Origin: an uncultured Alphaproteobacteria bacterium
Lineage (GTDB): Bacteria; Pseudomonadota; Alphaproteobacteria; SP197
Reading direction: 5' to 3'
Assembly: GCA_958295695.1 (NCBI GenBank)
Contig: OY282363.1
Location: 1,493,403-1,557,402, forward strand
DNA: 64,000 nt
The notes below the pieces were generated by a model. That model was not told the DNA's origin. It was given only the letters and a program-made list of their open reading frames with translations, and did no database searches. The translations under genes were made by a program, and so were the position numbers. Each line of letters begins with the position of its first letter. Position 1 is the stretch's first letter. Below are positions 26,787 to 35,924 of this stretch, piece by piece.

Positions 26787-27989
26787 ATGACCGCATCCGT
26801 CGAGACCCTGGAGGTCCTCCGCGACCGGCGCATCGCCGTGACGTGGGCCGACGGCGCGACCAGCCGCTACCACTTCGTCTGGCTGCGCCAGCAACTCTTC
26901 CATCCGGCCATCGGCCGGCCCGACCAGGGGCCGGAGGACGGCTTCCGGCTGCCGGACGATCCCGAAACGCTCGCCGTGGCCCGCTGCGCGGCGGAGAACG
27001 GCCAACTGTTCGTCGCCTGGGCCAACGACGGGGCCGAGACCCGCCACGATCTCGCCTGGCTGCGGCGTAACGCCTACGACCGCGACCGGCGGCTCGCGCG
27101 CAAGGCGAGGCCGGAGACCTGGACCGGCGCCGAGGCCGCCGCCACGCCCTGGCTCGACTGGGAGCGGACCGTGCAAAGCGAGGAGGCGCTCTTCGAACTC
27201 TTCGTCGCGCTGCGCGACCGCGGCATGGCCCGCCTCAGGGGCGCCCCGGCGCGGGATGGGGAGGTCGCGCGGCTGGCGCGCAGGCTCGGCGTGCTGCGCG
27301 CCACCGATTTCGGCCAGATCTCCGACATCGTCTCGCGCCCGCCCGAGAGCGCCGGCCGCTACGCCAACATCGGGGCGGGCGGCATGCGCCGGCTGGCGCC
27401 CCACACCGACGAGGGCTGGCGCTACGGAGCGCCGGGCGTCGGCTTCCACCTCTCGCTCGAGGCCACGCCCAGCGGGGGCGGCGACTCCATGCTCCATGAC
27501 GGCTTCCTGGCCGCGGCGCGCCTGCGGGAGAACGACCCCGACGCCTTCGCGCTCCTGACCCGCGCGCCGTTCCGCTTCGCCGCCGAGCGCAACCCCGAGG
27601 AACGCTACATCGCCTACGGCCGGCTGATCGTGACCGACCAGGACGGCGACCTCGCCGGCGTGCGCTTCTCCGACCGGACGCTCGATGTCCAGCAGATGGA
27701 CGAGGGTGCGGTCGAGCCGGCCTACCGCGCCCTGCGCGCCTTCGCGAAGGAGCTTTACGAGCCGGACCTCGTCTACCGCCACAAGCTGCGGCCGGGCGAA
27801 TGCCATGTCTTCGACAACCACCGGGTGCTGCACGCGCGCGCGGCGTTCGACCCGGCGGCCGGGCCGCGGCGCATCCAGCAATGCGCCGTGGACCGCGAGG
27901 AGTTCCACAACACCTACCGCATCCTCGCGGAGAAGCTCGGCCGCGCGGACGACGCCGCCATGATCCTCCCCAACGGCGCGCTGGGGTGA
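26787..27989 (+). CDS. Gamma-butyrobetaine dioxygenase-type TauD/TfdA enzyme
   Basis: 400 residues from ATG 26787. An N-terminal DUF971-type domain (VTWADGATSRYHFVWLR) precedes a 2-oxoglutarate/Fe(II) dioxygenase core, the arrangement of gamma-butyrobetaine and trimethyllysine hydroxylases. The iron pair HTDEGW (in LAPHTDEGWRYG) and the distal His in CHVFDNHRVLHARAAF, with a following Arg for 2-oxoglutarate, are intact. Such enzymes make carnitine. The DUF971 domain often has zinc-binding residues, which are not clear here. Confidence 0.9.
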   Translation: MTASVETLEVLRDRRIAVTWADGATSRYHFVWLRQQLFHPAIGRPDQGPEDGFRLPDDPETLAVARCAAENGQLFVAWANDGAETRHDLAWLRRNAYDRDRRLARKARPETWTGAEAAATPWLDWERTVQSEEALFELFVALRDRGMARLRGAPARDGEVARLARRLGVLRATDFGQISDIVSRPPESAGRYANIGAGGMRRLAPHTDEGWRYGAPGVGFHLSLEATPSGGGDSMLHDGFLAAARLRENDPDAFALLTRAPFRFAAERNPEERYIAYGRLIVTDQDGDLAGVRFSDRTLDVQQMDEGAVEPAYRALRAFAKELYEPDLVYRHKLRPGECHVFDNHRVLHARAAFDPAAGPRRIQQCAVDREEFHNTYRILAEKLGRADDAAMILPNGALG

Positions 27990-28037
27990 CTCCCGCCGGT
28001 TGCGCCGCGGCGCGGGCGGGCGTAGCAAGGCGTCGGC

Positions 28038-28121
28038 GCCCGCTTGGCGGAACTGGTAGACGCACGGGACTTAAAATCCCGTGTCCTTCGGGGCGTGCGG
28101 GTTCGAGTCCCGCAGCGGGCT
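28038..28121 (+). tRNA. tRNA-Leu (anticodon TAA)
   Basis: Cloverleaf: acceptor GCCCGCT pairs with AGCGGGC (28114-28120). D-loop carries TGGTAGACGCA. Anticodon stem CGGGA/TCCCG closes loop CTTAAAA (28070-28076) with TAA at 28072-28074, reading TTA/TTG codons. There is a variable arm and the T-loop TTCGAGT. The discriminator base is T rather than A, and CCA is not encoded, both noted as odd. Confidence 0.9.
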
Positions 28122-28275
28122 CCGGACTGTCGACCGATGTGTCGATACGACCGGAAGCATCGGATCGTTCAGGATCGGTCCCGCACCGCGTCCCCCACAC
28201 ATGCGGCGGTTGGCGCCAGCGACCGGGGCGCGTCATGCTTTCCGTGGCGACCGCAACCATCGCGGACGATTCGCC

Positions 28276-28746
28276 ATGGCCGCTTTCGATACCCTGTCCG
28301 CCGCGCACGACCTAGAAGCCGCCGGCATGGACCGCAAGCAGGCGGAAGCCATCGCCGACGCGATCCGCAAGGGCCAAGGCGATCCCGCAACCAAGGATGA
28401 TATCGAACTCGTCCGCGGCGACATTGGCCGGTCGCGGTGGTCGGCCGGGATGCATACGGCCGTCTGTCTCGCCACTTTCGCGGCCGTGCCGGTTATCGCG
28501 ATTCGCCATGGCCGGGGACCGGCTCCGCGGCGGGCGGCGGGGAGTCGGTCCGCTTCCCGGGGCGATCGGGCAAACCGGCTTTCCGCCCTCCGTGCACGGA
28601 AGCACTTGTGGAGTGGCCTCGAAAGGCCGGCTTTTTGCCGCCCGTCCGGGCGAAAACGCGGTTTGAGCCGGGCCGGGAGGAACGGTATCGTGCGATCCGG
28701 CTTCATCGGGAGCGCGGATGGACCGAAAGCCGGAGGAAGGCGATGA
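28276..28746 (+). pseudogene. DUF1640-like coiled-coil fragment
   Basis: An open frame from ATG 28276 encodes a start typical of DUF1640 / CCDC90-like proteins: AFDTLSAAHDLEAAGMDRKQAEAIADAI, then ATKDDIELVRGDIGR and a hydrophobic stretch near residue 65. The usual long coiled coil between the two is missing, and after residue 75 the sequence becomes low-complexity Arg/Ser-rich. Probably a deleted and frameshifted remnant. It lies just after the tRNA gene. Confidence 0.45.
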
Positions 28747-28768
28747 CGGAAGAGACGGAGGTCGGGTC

Positions 28769-29182
28769 ATGACGGTTCTTCGGCGCGTGGCCGGCGCCTA
28801 CGCCGTGCTTTCCGCGGCGGCGGTCGGCGCGAACTTCGTCCTGACGCCGTTGTACGACGACGGCGCCACGGGCTACCCGGTGTGGTCGATCCTCAACTGG
28901 TTCATGGCGCCGAGCGTCGTTCTCGTCGTGGCCGCGAGCCTGGCCTGGAAGCTCCGCCCGGCCGAGGGCGGCGGGGATGCGCGAGACGCGCTGCGCCGGA
29001 TCGAGGCGAATGTCCTGTTCTACGCCTCGACGGTCCTCGGACTCTGGTTCTTCTGGAACTGGTTCGGGGACCTGATGGCGCGGGACGACGCCGCGCTCTG
29101 GGCGTTCATCGATCCGCTGTTCGCGGTGGCGGTCGGCGCCTGCGGCGTCCGTCTGTGGCGGGGGCCGGACGCCATCCCGTGA
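28769..29182 (+). CDS. Four-helix membrane protein, unknown function
   Basis: 137 residues from ATG 28769 with about four hydrophobic helices (residues 5-25, 40-62, 80-100, 110-130). LGLWFFWNWFGDLMARDDAALWAFIDPLFAVAVG is unusually Trp/Phe-rich. It resembles small conserved membrane proteins seen in many proteobacteria without assigned function. No partners nearby. Confidence 0.7.
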   Translation: MTVLRRVAGAYAVLSAAAVGANFVLTPLYDDGATGYPVWSILNWFMAPSVVLVVAASLAWKLRPAEGGGDARDALRRIEANVLFYASTVLGLWFFWNWFGDLMARDDAALWAFIDPLFAVAVGACGVRLWRGPDAIP

Positions 29183-29270
29183 CCGCCCGGACGCGGGCTG
29201 GAGGCTGGCGCGGGGCGTCGCGAGGACATAGCGTGGCGGCGTCCGCGATATCGGCGCGGGGGTGGCGGCG

Positions 29271-30437
29271 ATGCCGAGCGAAGCCCAGGGCCGGTTCTAC
29301 GAGGACAACGGATACCTGCCGGTCGAGGACGTGCTGGAGCCGGGCGAGGCGGCGCGCCTGCGGGCGGCGGTCGACGACCTGATCGAGCGGTCGCGCGGCG
29401 AGACCGCGTCGGGGGCGGCGTATATGCTGGGCGAGGGCCACCGCGCGGACGGTCCGCGACTCCGGCGGGTGACGGACCCCGAGAAACACCACGAGGCCTT
29501 CGAGGCGCCGCGCCGCCACGCGGGCGTCCTCGATGTCGTCGAAAGCCTGCTGGGCCCCGACATCCGCTTCGACCACGGCAAGCTCGACATCGAGACGCCC
29601 TCGGTCGGCGACGCCGCGATCGAGTGGCGTCAGGACCGGGCGTTCTATCCCCACACCGACGGCGACATGCTGGCCGTCGGCGTCTGTCTCGACGACCGCG
29701 GCGAGGAGAACGAACCGCTTCTGGCGATCCCCGGCTCCCACAAGGGGCCGATCCTGGAACACAACGACAACGGCCGGTTCCTCGGGGCGACCGACATCCG
29801 CGAGGCCGGCCTCGACAACGCGATGGCCGTCTCCCCGCTAGGGCGGGCCGGTTCGATCGCGCTCCATCGCGTCCGCACGCCGCGCGCCAGCCGTCCGAAC
29901 ACCGGAGACCGGCCCCGTCTGCCGATGCCCGACAGTTACAAGGCGGCCGACTGCTGGCCGCTGATGGGCGTGCAGGACCTCGATTGGTGCCACGGTTGCA
30001 TGGCGCGCGGCGAAACGAGCTGGACGCCGCGCATGGAGGCGCTGCCCGCGGATCTCGGGCGGGTCGGTCTCTTCACCACCCAGGAGCCCGTCCGCGGCCG
30101 TTCCTTCGGAGACGAACCCGCTGTCGCGGCGGCGGCGCGCCGACCCTTCGACACGCCCACCCGCGGCGGGCGCCTCAGGGTGAGGAGAAGGTTGGGCGAG
30201 GGACAAGAAGCCCTCATCCCGAGTAGGCGGTCGCGCGCCGTATCGAGGGACGCCCCGGCTTTCAAAGCTCCGGCCGCCTCGACGGATTCACGTACCAGGG
30301 GTCGGCGGCCTCCACGGCCGCGCCGATGCGGAACACGGTGGGGTCGTCGTAGGTGCGCCCGACGATCTGAAGGCCCGTGGGCACGCCGTTCCCATCGAGC
30401 CCCGACGGCACCGAGAGCACCGGACAGCGCGACATGA
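29271..30437 (+). CDS. Phytanoyl-CoA dioxygenase (PhyH)-family protein, abnormal C-terminus
   Basis: 388 residues from ATG 29271; GTG 29262 is also possible. The first 250 residues follow the PhyH family: FYEDNGYLPVEDVL, the Fe(II) motif HTDGDM at 128-133, EPLLAIPGSHKG, SIALHRVRT, and KAADCWPLMGV. The expected distal ligand in an LHGSxPN motif is replaced by PRASRPN, so the residue that normally completes the iron site is missing. The C-terminus after about residue 270 comes from a dispersed repeat and from sequence antisense to the amidase gene, overlapping it by 176 bp. Probably a degraded gene. Confidence 0.7.
   Translation: MPSEAQGRFYEDNGYLPVEDVLEPGEAARLRAAVDDLIERSRGETASGAAYMLGEGHRADGPRLRRVTDPEKHHEAFEAPRRHAGVLDVVESLLGPDIRFDHGKLDIETPSVGDAAIEWRQDRAFYPHTDGDMLAVGVCLDDRGEENEPLLAIPGSHKGPILEHNDNGRFLGATDIREAGLDNAMAVSPLGRAGSIALHRVRTPRASRPNTGDRPRLPMPDSYKAADCWPLMGVQDLDWCHGCMARGETSWTPRMEALPADLGRVGLFTTQEPVRGRSFGDEPAVAAAARRPFDTPTRGGRLRVRRRLGEGQEALIPSRRSRAVSRDAPAFKAPAASTDSRTRGRRPPRPRRCGTRWGRRRCARRSEGPWARRSHRAPTAPRAPDSAT
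30144..30250. repeat. Composite dispersed repeat
   Basis: 30144-30185 is a palindromic-type element reading CCTTCGACACGCCC through CGGCGGGC to CCTCAGGGTGAGG. 30212-30250 is CCTCATCCCGAGTAGGCGGT through CGTATCGAGGGA. The second part is the inverted counterpart of 39742-39781 and relates to 49151-49192. The element supplies the abnormal C-terminal codons of the PhyH-like gene. Confidence 0.7.
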
Positions 30438-31686
30438 TGTTGAACGGATAGGTCATGACCCAGCCGATCATGGGGTCGACCTCCACCCCGTTGATCCTGA
30501 CGGGCTGGGTCGCCGAATCGTGGTCGGCGGGCACGGCCGAGAGCGCGTTCGTCGGGCAGACGAGGGCGTCGTGCTTCTCGAGGATGGGTCCCAGCGTGTC
30601 GTACATCTCGCCCGCGACCTTCAGGCTTTCGATGAAATCCATGCCGGTGGTCCGGGCGCCGAAGTCTCCGAAAGCCACGGAGTAGGGCATCATCTCGTGG
30701 CGGTGGCGCCGGAGCGTCTCGCCGATGATGTTGCCGAAGAGGTGGCCCAGGTAGTTCATCGCGGCGGTCAGCGCGCCCCACGACCAGCCCAGGTCGACCT
30801 CCTCGACGGTCGCCCCGGCGTCCCGGAGCTTCTCCACGGCGGCCTTGGTGTTCTTTCGCACGTCCCTGTCGACCTCGCAGTAGCCGAGGTCCATGGAGAA
30901 CGCGATCTTCATGCCTTTGACGGGCGCGTAGTCCAGCGGGAGGCGCATCTTCGGCTTTACCGTGGCGATGTCGCGCGGATGCGGGCCCGCCATCACGTTC
31001 TGGAGCAGCGCGCAGTCCGCCACCGAGCGCGCCATGGGGCCGGAGTGGCAGTAGAAATCGAGGTTGAAGATGTGGTTCTGCGGGTTGCGGCCGTAGGGCG
31101 GCTTGAAGCCGACCACGCCCGAGCACGAGGCCGGAATGCGGATCGAGCCGGCGATGTCGGACCCGGTCCCGACCGTCGCCGCGCCGGCGGCGAGCGTCGC
31201 GCCCGTGCCTCCCGACGAGCCGCCGGGCGTGAAATCGGTGTTCCAGGGGTTGCGCGTCACGCCCCAGAGTCTGGTGTGGCAGAAGCCCGCGCAGGAGAAC
31301 TCCGGCGTCGTGGTGCGCGCATGCATGATGCCGCCGGCGTTGAAGCAGCGCTCCGCGATGTAGGTGGTCTCCTCGCCGATGTTGTCCTTGAGCGCGACGC
31401 AGCCGGAGGTGGCGGGCAGGCCCTCGATCGTCTCCTCGTCCTTGACCGCGAGCGCGAGCCCCTCGAGGGCGCGGGTGCGCGAGCCCCTGGCGTACCGGGC
31501 CTCGGCCTTCCTCGCCCGGTCCATGGCCTCGTCGTAGAATGTCTGGCTGAAGGCGTTGATCCTGGGCGTCACCGCTTCCGCGCGGGCTATCACCGCCTCC
31601 ATCAGCTCGACGGGCGAGAGCGCCTTCTTCTTGAAGAGCCCGAGCGCCTCCACGGCGCCCATGTAGTGCAGGTCCGACGTCGCCAT
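30262..31686 (-). CDS. Amidase-signature family amidase
   Basis: 474 residues from ATG 31686. The Ser-cisSer-Lys triad is visible: K82 in LAVKDEE, the cis-Ser near 158 in GGSSGG, and the nucleophile S181 in DIAGSIRIPAS. Such enzymes hydrolyse amides, aryl-acylamides or act in GatA-like roles; there is no gatB/gatC nearby, so a catabolic amidase is likely. Substrate unknown. Its 3' end is overlapped by the run-on PhyH-like frame. Confidence 0.95.
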   Translation of the reverse strand: MATSDLHYMGAVEALGLFKKKALSPVELMEAVIARAEAVTPRINAFSQTFYDEAMDRARKAEARYARGSRTRALEGLALAVKDEETIEGLPATSGCVALKDNIGEETTYIAERCFNAGGIMHARTTTPEFSCAGFCHTRLWGVTRNPWNTDFTPGGSSGGTGATLAAGAATVGTGSDIAGSIRIPASCSGVVGFKPPYGRNPQNHIFNLDFYCHSGPMARSVADCALLQNVMAGPHPRDIATVKPKMRLPLDYAPVKGMKIAFSMDLGYCEVDRDVRKNTKAAVEKLRDAGATVEEVDLGWSWGALTAAMNYLGHLFGNIIGETLRRHRHEMMPYSVAFGDFGARTTGMDFIESLKVAGEMYDTLGPILEKHDALVCPTNALSAVPADHDSATQPVRINGVEVDPMIGWVMTYPFNIMSRCPVLSVPSGLDGNGVPTGLQIVGRTYDDPTVFRIGAAVEAADPWYVNPSRRPEL

Positions 31687-31739
31687 GGCGATTCTCCCCT
31701 TTCGCGCGGACGGGATCGTAGCGCGGTCCGGCAAGCGCG

Positions 31740-34124
31740 TCAGCCCGTCAGGCAGAGGCGGGCGGCCGCGTCGACGATGGCGGCCGCGTCGATGCCGTGG
31801 ATGCGGTGGATGTCGGGAATGTCGGCGGAGCGGCCGAAATCCTCGACCCCGAGCGACTGGATGCGGTGGCGGCGCACGCCGCCCATCCAGGAGAGCGCGG
31901 CCGGATGGCCGTCGAGCACGGTGACGAGACCGGCGCGGCCCGGAAGGCGGTCCAGCAGGGTCTCGACATGGCTGATCCCGTCGCCGCCGGCGCGCCGCCG
32001 CCGTCGGGCGCGATGCCACCCCGCCATCAGCCGGTCGGCGCTGGTGACCACGAGCAGGCCGGCGCCCGGGATGTCCTCGGCGAGCATCGCATGGGCCTCG
32101 CGCGCTTCGGGCGCCATCGCGCCGGTGACGGCGATGGCGACGTCCGCCCCCGGCGAGGGGGTTTCCAGCCAGTAGCCGCCCGAGAGGATGTCGCGTTCGA
32201 GGTCGCCGCCGACCTCGCGTTCGATCTGGTCGACGGGGCGGGTGCCGAGCCGGAGATAGACACTGCCGCCGTCGTCGGCCTGCATGTGCTCGAAGCCCCA
32301 GCGCACGATCGCGGCCAGTTCGTCGGCGTAGGCCGGCTCGAAGCTCGCGAGGCCGGGCTGGCCGATGCCGATGAGCGGCGTGTAGATCGACTGGTGCGCG
32401 CCGCCCTCGGGGGCCAGCGTCACGCCCGAGGGCGTTGCGGCCAGCATGAACCGGCTGTCCTGGTAGCAGGCGTGGTTCAGGGCGTCGAGGCCGCGGCTGA
32501 TGAAGGGATCGTAGAGCGTGCCGATCGGCAGCAGGCGGACGCCGAACAGGCTGTGCGACAGGCCCATGGCCGCGAGCATCAGGAACAGGTTGTTCTCGGC
32601 GATGCCGAGCTCGATGTGCTGGCCGCCGTGGCTGATGTCCCACGATTGCGCGGAGATGACCTTCTCGGACTTGAAGGTGTCGGTCTGCTCGCGCCGGTCG
32701 AACAGGCCGCGGCGGTTGATCCAGGGGCCCAGGTTCGTGGAGACCGCGACGTCGGGCGAGGTGGTGACGATGTGGTCGGCCAGCGCCTCGCCGCCGCGGG
32801 CGATGCCGTCGAGGATGTGGCCGAAAGCCTGCTGGGTCGAGATCCGCCCGGCGTTCCTGAAGGGGAGCTTCGCCGGCACGGGCACGGCGGGCGCCCGGCG
32901 GCGGCGCGGATACTCCCGGGCGAAGGGCACGCCGCGCAGGAAGGCTTGCAGGTCGCCGCGCCGGTCCTCGAGGCCCGAGAAGGGTTCCCATTCGTCGCCT
33001 TCCGAGATCCCCATGGACGCGCGGAAACCGGCCATTTGCTCGGGGTTCATAAGGCCCGCGTGGTTGTCCTTGTGGCCGGCGAAGGGCAGGCCGTGGCCCT
33101 TGATCGTGTAGCAGATGAAACAGCGCGGCCGGTCGTCGCCGGTCGCGGCGGCGTCGTCGAACGCCTCGATCAGGCTTTCGAGGTCGTGGCCCGCGAGATT
33201 CGTCATCAGGCTGTGGAGCGCGTCGTCGTCATAGGCGTCGATCAGCCGGCGCGCGGCGCCGCCCTCGCCGAAGTCTCGCTCAAGACGCTCGCGCCAGGCC
33301 GCCCCGCCCTTGAAGCAGAGCGCGGAGTAGAGGTCGTTGGGACAATCGTCGATCCAGCCGCGGATCGTCTCGCCGCCGGGCTCGGCGAAGGCGGCCTCCA
33401 GCAGCTTGCCGTACTTGACCGTGACGACCTCCCAGCCGACCGCCTCGAAGAAGCCCTGGATGCGCTGGAACAGGCGGTCGGAGACCACGCTGTCGAGGCT
33501 CTGGCGGTTGTAGTCGATGACCCACCAGACGTTGCCGATGTTGTGCTTCCAGCTTTCGAGCAGCGCCTCCCAGACGTTGCCCTCGTCGAGCTCGGCGTCG
33601 CCGACCAGCGCCACCATGCGTCCGGTCTTCCGGTCCCGGGGCAACATGTCCTTGAGCTTCAGGTAATCCTGCGCCAGCGCGGCGAAGGCCGTCGTCGCCA
33701 CGCCGAGGCCGACGGAGCCGGTCGAGAAGTCGACGTCGTCCTCGTCCTTGGTCCGCGAGGGATAGGATTGCGCCCCGCCGAGCGCGCGGAACAGTTCGAG
33801 CTGCTCCCGGTCCTGGCGGCCCAGAAGGTACTGGATCGCATGGAACACGGGGCTCGCGTGGGGCTTCACCGCGATCCGGTCCTCGGGCCGGAGCGTGTGG
33901 AAGTAGAGCGCCGTCATGATCTGCACGATCGAGGCGCAGGAGGCCTGGTGGCCGCCGACCTTCAGGCCGTCGCGGGCGGGCCGGACATGGTTGGCGTGGT
34001 GGATCGTCCAGCTCGCGAGCCACAGCACCTTCCTCTGCAACGCCTCCAGGCAGGCGAGCTCGGCGGCGTCGACGACGGACGCATCGGGGGCGCGGATACC
34101 CGCGCGGATCGGCGCGACGGACAT
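31740..34124 (-). CDS. AceE-like transketolase / 2-oxoacid dehydrogenase E1 component
   Basis: 794 residues. ThDP-dependent enzyme resembling homodimeric pyruvate dehydrogenase E1 (AceE) rather than tkt: the ThDP motif is GDAELDEGNVWEALLES ending WWVIDYN, and the distal half has FKSEKVISAQSWD, HIELGIAENNLFLMLAAMG and a C-terminal transketolase domain. AceE relatives decarboxylate 2-oxoacids. No E2/E3 genes are adjacent, so acceptor and substrate are unknown; the length is shorter than AceE (about 890). The window already contains a true tkt. Confidence 0.85.
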   Translation of the reverse strand: MSVAPIRAGIRAPDASVVDAAELACLEALQRKVLWLASWTIHHANHVRPARDGLKVGGHQASCASIVQIMTALYFHTLRPEDRIAVKPHASPVFHAIQYLLGRQDREQLELFRALGGAQSYPSRTKDEDDVDFSTGSVGLGVATTAFAALAQDYLKLKDMLPRDRKTGRMVALVGDAELDEGNVWEALLESWKHNIGNVWWVIDYNRQSLDSVVSDRLFQRIQGFFEAVGWEVVTVKYGKLLEAAFAEPGGETIRGWIDDCPNDLYSALCFKGGAAWRERLERDFGEGGAARRLIDAYDDDALHSLMTNLAGHDLESLIEAFDDAAATGDDRPRCFICYTIKGHGLPFAGHKDNHAGLMNPEQMAGFRASMGISEGDEWEPFSGLEDRRGDLQAFLRGVPFAREYPRRRRAPAVPVPAKLPFRNAGRISTQQAFGHILDGIARGGEALADHIVTTSPDVAVSTNLGPWINRRGLFDRREQTDTFKSEKVISAQSWDISHGGQHIELGIAENNLFLMLAAMGLSHSLFGVRLLPIGTLYDPFISRGLDALNHACYQDSRFMLAATPSGVTLAPEGGAHQSIYTPLIGIGQPGLASFEPAYADELAAIVRWGFEHMQADDGGSVYLRLGTRPVDQIEREVGGDLERDILSGGYWLETPSPGADVAIAVTGAMAPEAREAHAMLAEDIPGAGLLVVTSADRLMAGWHRARRRRRAGGDGISHVETLLDRLPGRAGLVTVLDGHPAALSWMGGVRRHRIQSLGVEDFGRSADIPDIHRIHGIDAAAIVDAAARLCLTG

Positions 34125-34237
34125 GGCGGAGCCTCGCGAGACGGCGGATCACGATAGCATGGGGCAAGCGGCCCGGTCTTGCGTCCCGCGCCGTCATCCA
34201 CAAGGATCGCGCCACCATCTCGGAACGGGGTCGGGCC

Positions 34238-35614
34238 ATGGATTGCTTCGTCGACGCGGCGGACGGCGCCGTCGCGGTCGTGCCGGTAACGCGGGAGGGG
34301 CTCGGCCGCTGGCTCGACGCGGCTCCGGCCGCGCAGGCCCGCTGGGTGCGCGAGCACGATTTCGAGGCGTCCGCCGCGCGCCATATCGCGGTTCCCGGCG
34401 AGGACGGAAGCATCGCCGCGGTGCTGGTCGCGATGGCCGATCCGCCCAGCGCCTTCACCCTCGGGGATCTGCCGGGCGCGCTGCCCGGGAGCGCGGTGTG
34501 CGCGCTCGCCGGATCGTTCGGGAGCGCCGAGGCGACCGCGTTCGCCACCGGCTGGGCGCTCGCGAGCTACCGTTTCGACCGCTACCGCGCGGATCGCAAG
34601 GCCGCGCCCCGGCTCGTCCGTCCGCCCGCCGCCCGGATGGAGCGGGTCGCCGCGGTCGCCGAAAGCGTCAACCTGGGCCGCGACCTCATCAACACGCCGG
34701 CCGAGGACATGGGGCCGGCGGAGCTCGCCGCCGCCGTGGCCGAGGTCGCCGCGGCCAACGGCGCGACGCTGCGCGTCGTCGAGGGCGAGGACCTGCTGCG
34801 CGAGAACTACCCGGCGATCCACGCCGTGGGACGCGCCAGCGCGCGGCCGCCGCGCCTGGCCGATCTCGTCTGGGGCGAACGGGACGCGCCGAAGGTCACG
34901 CTGGTCGGCAAGGGCGTGTGTTTCGATTCCGGCGGACTGGACCTCAAGACGGCGTCCGGCATGGAGATGATGAAGAAGGACATGGGCGGGGCGGCGAGCG
35001 CGCTGGCGCTGGCGTCCATGATCATGCGCTTGCGCCTGCCCGTGCGCCTCCGCCTGCTGATCCCGGCGGTCGAGAACGCGGTCTCCGGCAACGCCTTCCG
35101 GCCGCTCGACGTCATCGGGACGCGCGCCGGCCTCACCATCGAGATCGGCAACACCGACGCCGAGGGCCGCGTCATCCTGTGCGACGCGCTCGCCGAGGGC
35201 GCGGCGGAGAAGCCCGACCTGCTGATCGACATGGCGACGCTGACCGGCGCGGCGCGGGTGGCGCTCGGAACCGAGGTCCCGGCCTTCTTCTCGAACGACG
35301 ACGGCCTCGCCCGGGCGATCGAGGAGAGCGGCAGGCGGGCCGAGGACGAGGTCTGGCGCCTGCCGCTGTGGCCGGGCTACCGCAAGGCGATGGAGAGCGA
35401 CGTGGCGGATCTCTCCACCACCGGCTCCGCCAAGGGCGCGGGCGCCATCACCGCGGCGCTCTTCCTGGAGCGTTTTGTCGGCGAGGGCGTCTCCTGGGCC
35501 CACTTCGACCTCATGGCGTGGAACCTCAAGGCCAAGCCGGGCCGGCCCAAGGGCGGCGAGGTGATGGCGGCGCGCGGCCTGCTCGACACGATCGAGCGCC
35601 GCTACGGCGGCTGA
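34238..35614 (+). CDS. M17-family leucyl aminopeptidase
   Basis: 458 residues. Zinc aminopeptidase: VGKGVCFDSGGLDLK and KKDMGG carry the first metal Lys/Asp, and GNTDAEGRVILCDAL gives the NTDAEGR signature. The N-terminal domain is short compared with PepA (no DNA-binding role implied). It releases N-terminal residues from peptides in the cytosol. Start ATG 34238, divergent from the AceE-like gene across 113 bp. Confidence 0.95.
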   Translation: MDCFVDAADGAVAVVPVTREGLGRWLDAAPAAQARWVREHDFEASAARHIAVPGEDGSIAAVLVAMADPPSAFTLGDLPGALPGSAVCALAGSFGSAEATAFATGWALASYRFDRYRADRKAAPRLVRPPAARMERVAAVAESVNLGRDLINTPAEDMGPAELAAAVAEVAAANGATLRVVEGEDLLRENYPAIHAVGRASARPPRLADLVWGERDAPKVTLVGKGVCFDSGGLDLKTASGMEMMKKDMGGAASALALASMIMRLRLPVRLRLLIPAVENAVSGNAFRPLDVIGTRAGLTIEIGNTDAEGRVILCDALAEGAAEKPDLLIDMATLTGAARVALGTEVPAFFSNDDGLARAIEESGRRAEDEVWRLPLWPGYRKAMESDVADLSTTGSAKGAGAITAALFLERFVGEGVSWAHFDLMAWNLKAKPGRPKGGEVMAARGLLDTIERRYGG

Positions 35615-35729
35615 GGGGAGGGCGCGCGGACCTCGCGTTTCTCCTTGCGCGCTCCGCGTTCCTCTCCACCGGTTCTCGCGCCGACGAAACTCCTCCCGTT
35701 CCCGATCCGGACGGTTCCGGCGCGCGAGA

Positions 35730-35924
35730 CTATCGGCCGAGGACGATGTCGAGGCCGGCAAGAAGCAAGTCGATCCGCATGTGTGGGATCCGGCCCACGC
35801 GTTCCTCGATGGGTGTCCGGTCGAGGGCGACAACCTGGGACGCATTGGCGGCCGAATCTTTCGGCAATCCCGTCATCGGCGCGAGCAGTTCGGCCCCGCG
35901 CACGTCACCTTGGAAGATCGCCAT
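35730..35924 (-). pseudogene. MazF/PemK-type toxin remnant
   Basis: 64 residues. The end (GLPKDSAANASQVVALDRT... ERVGRIP) matches the C-terminal third of MazF/PemK endoribonuclease toxins, and the first dozen residues (FQGDVRGAELLAP) match the N-terminal RGDVWWADL region. The central 45 or so residues, including core catalytic-fold elements, are missing, so the toxin should be inactive. It follows the broken antitoxin on the same strand, as in intact mazEF. Confidence 0.65.

Noticed and set aside
25563..28028. 821-residue minus frame
   Set aside because: It mixes the serine-hydrolase, flavodoxin and dioxygenase regions in the wrong frame; no motifs.
31797..34157. 786-residue plus-strand frame
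   Set aside because: Antisense to the AceE-like gene and low-complexity.
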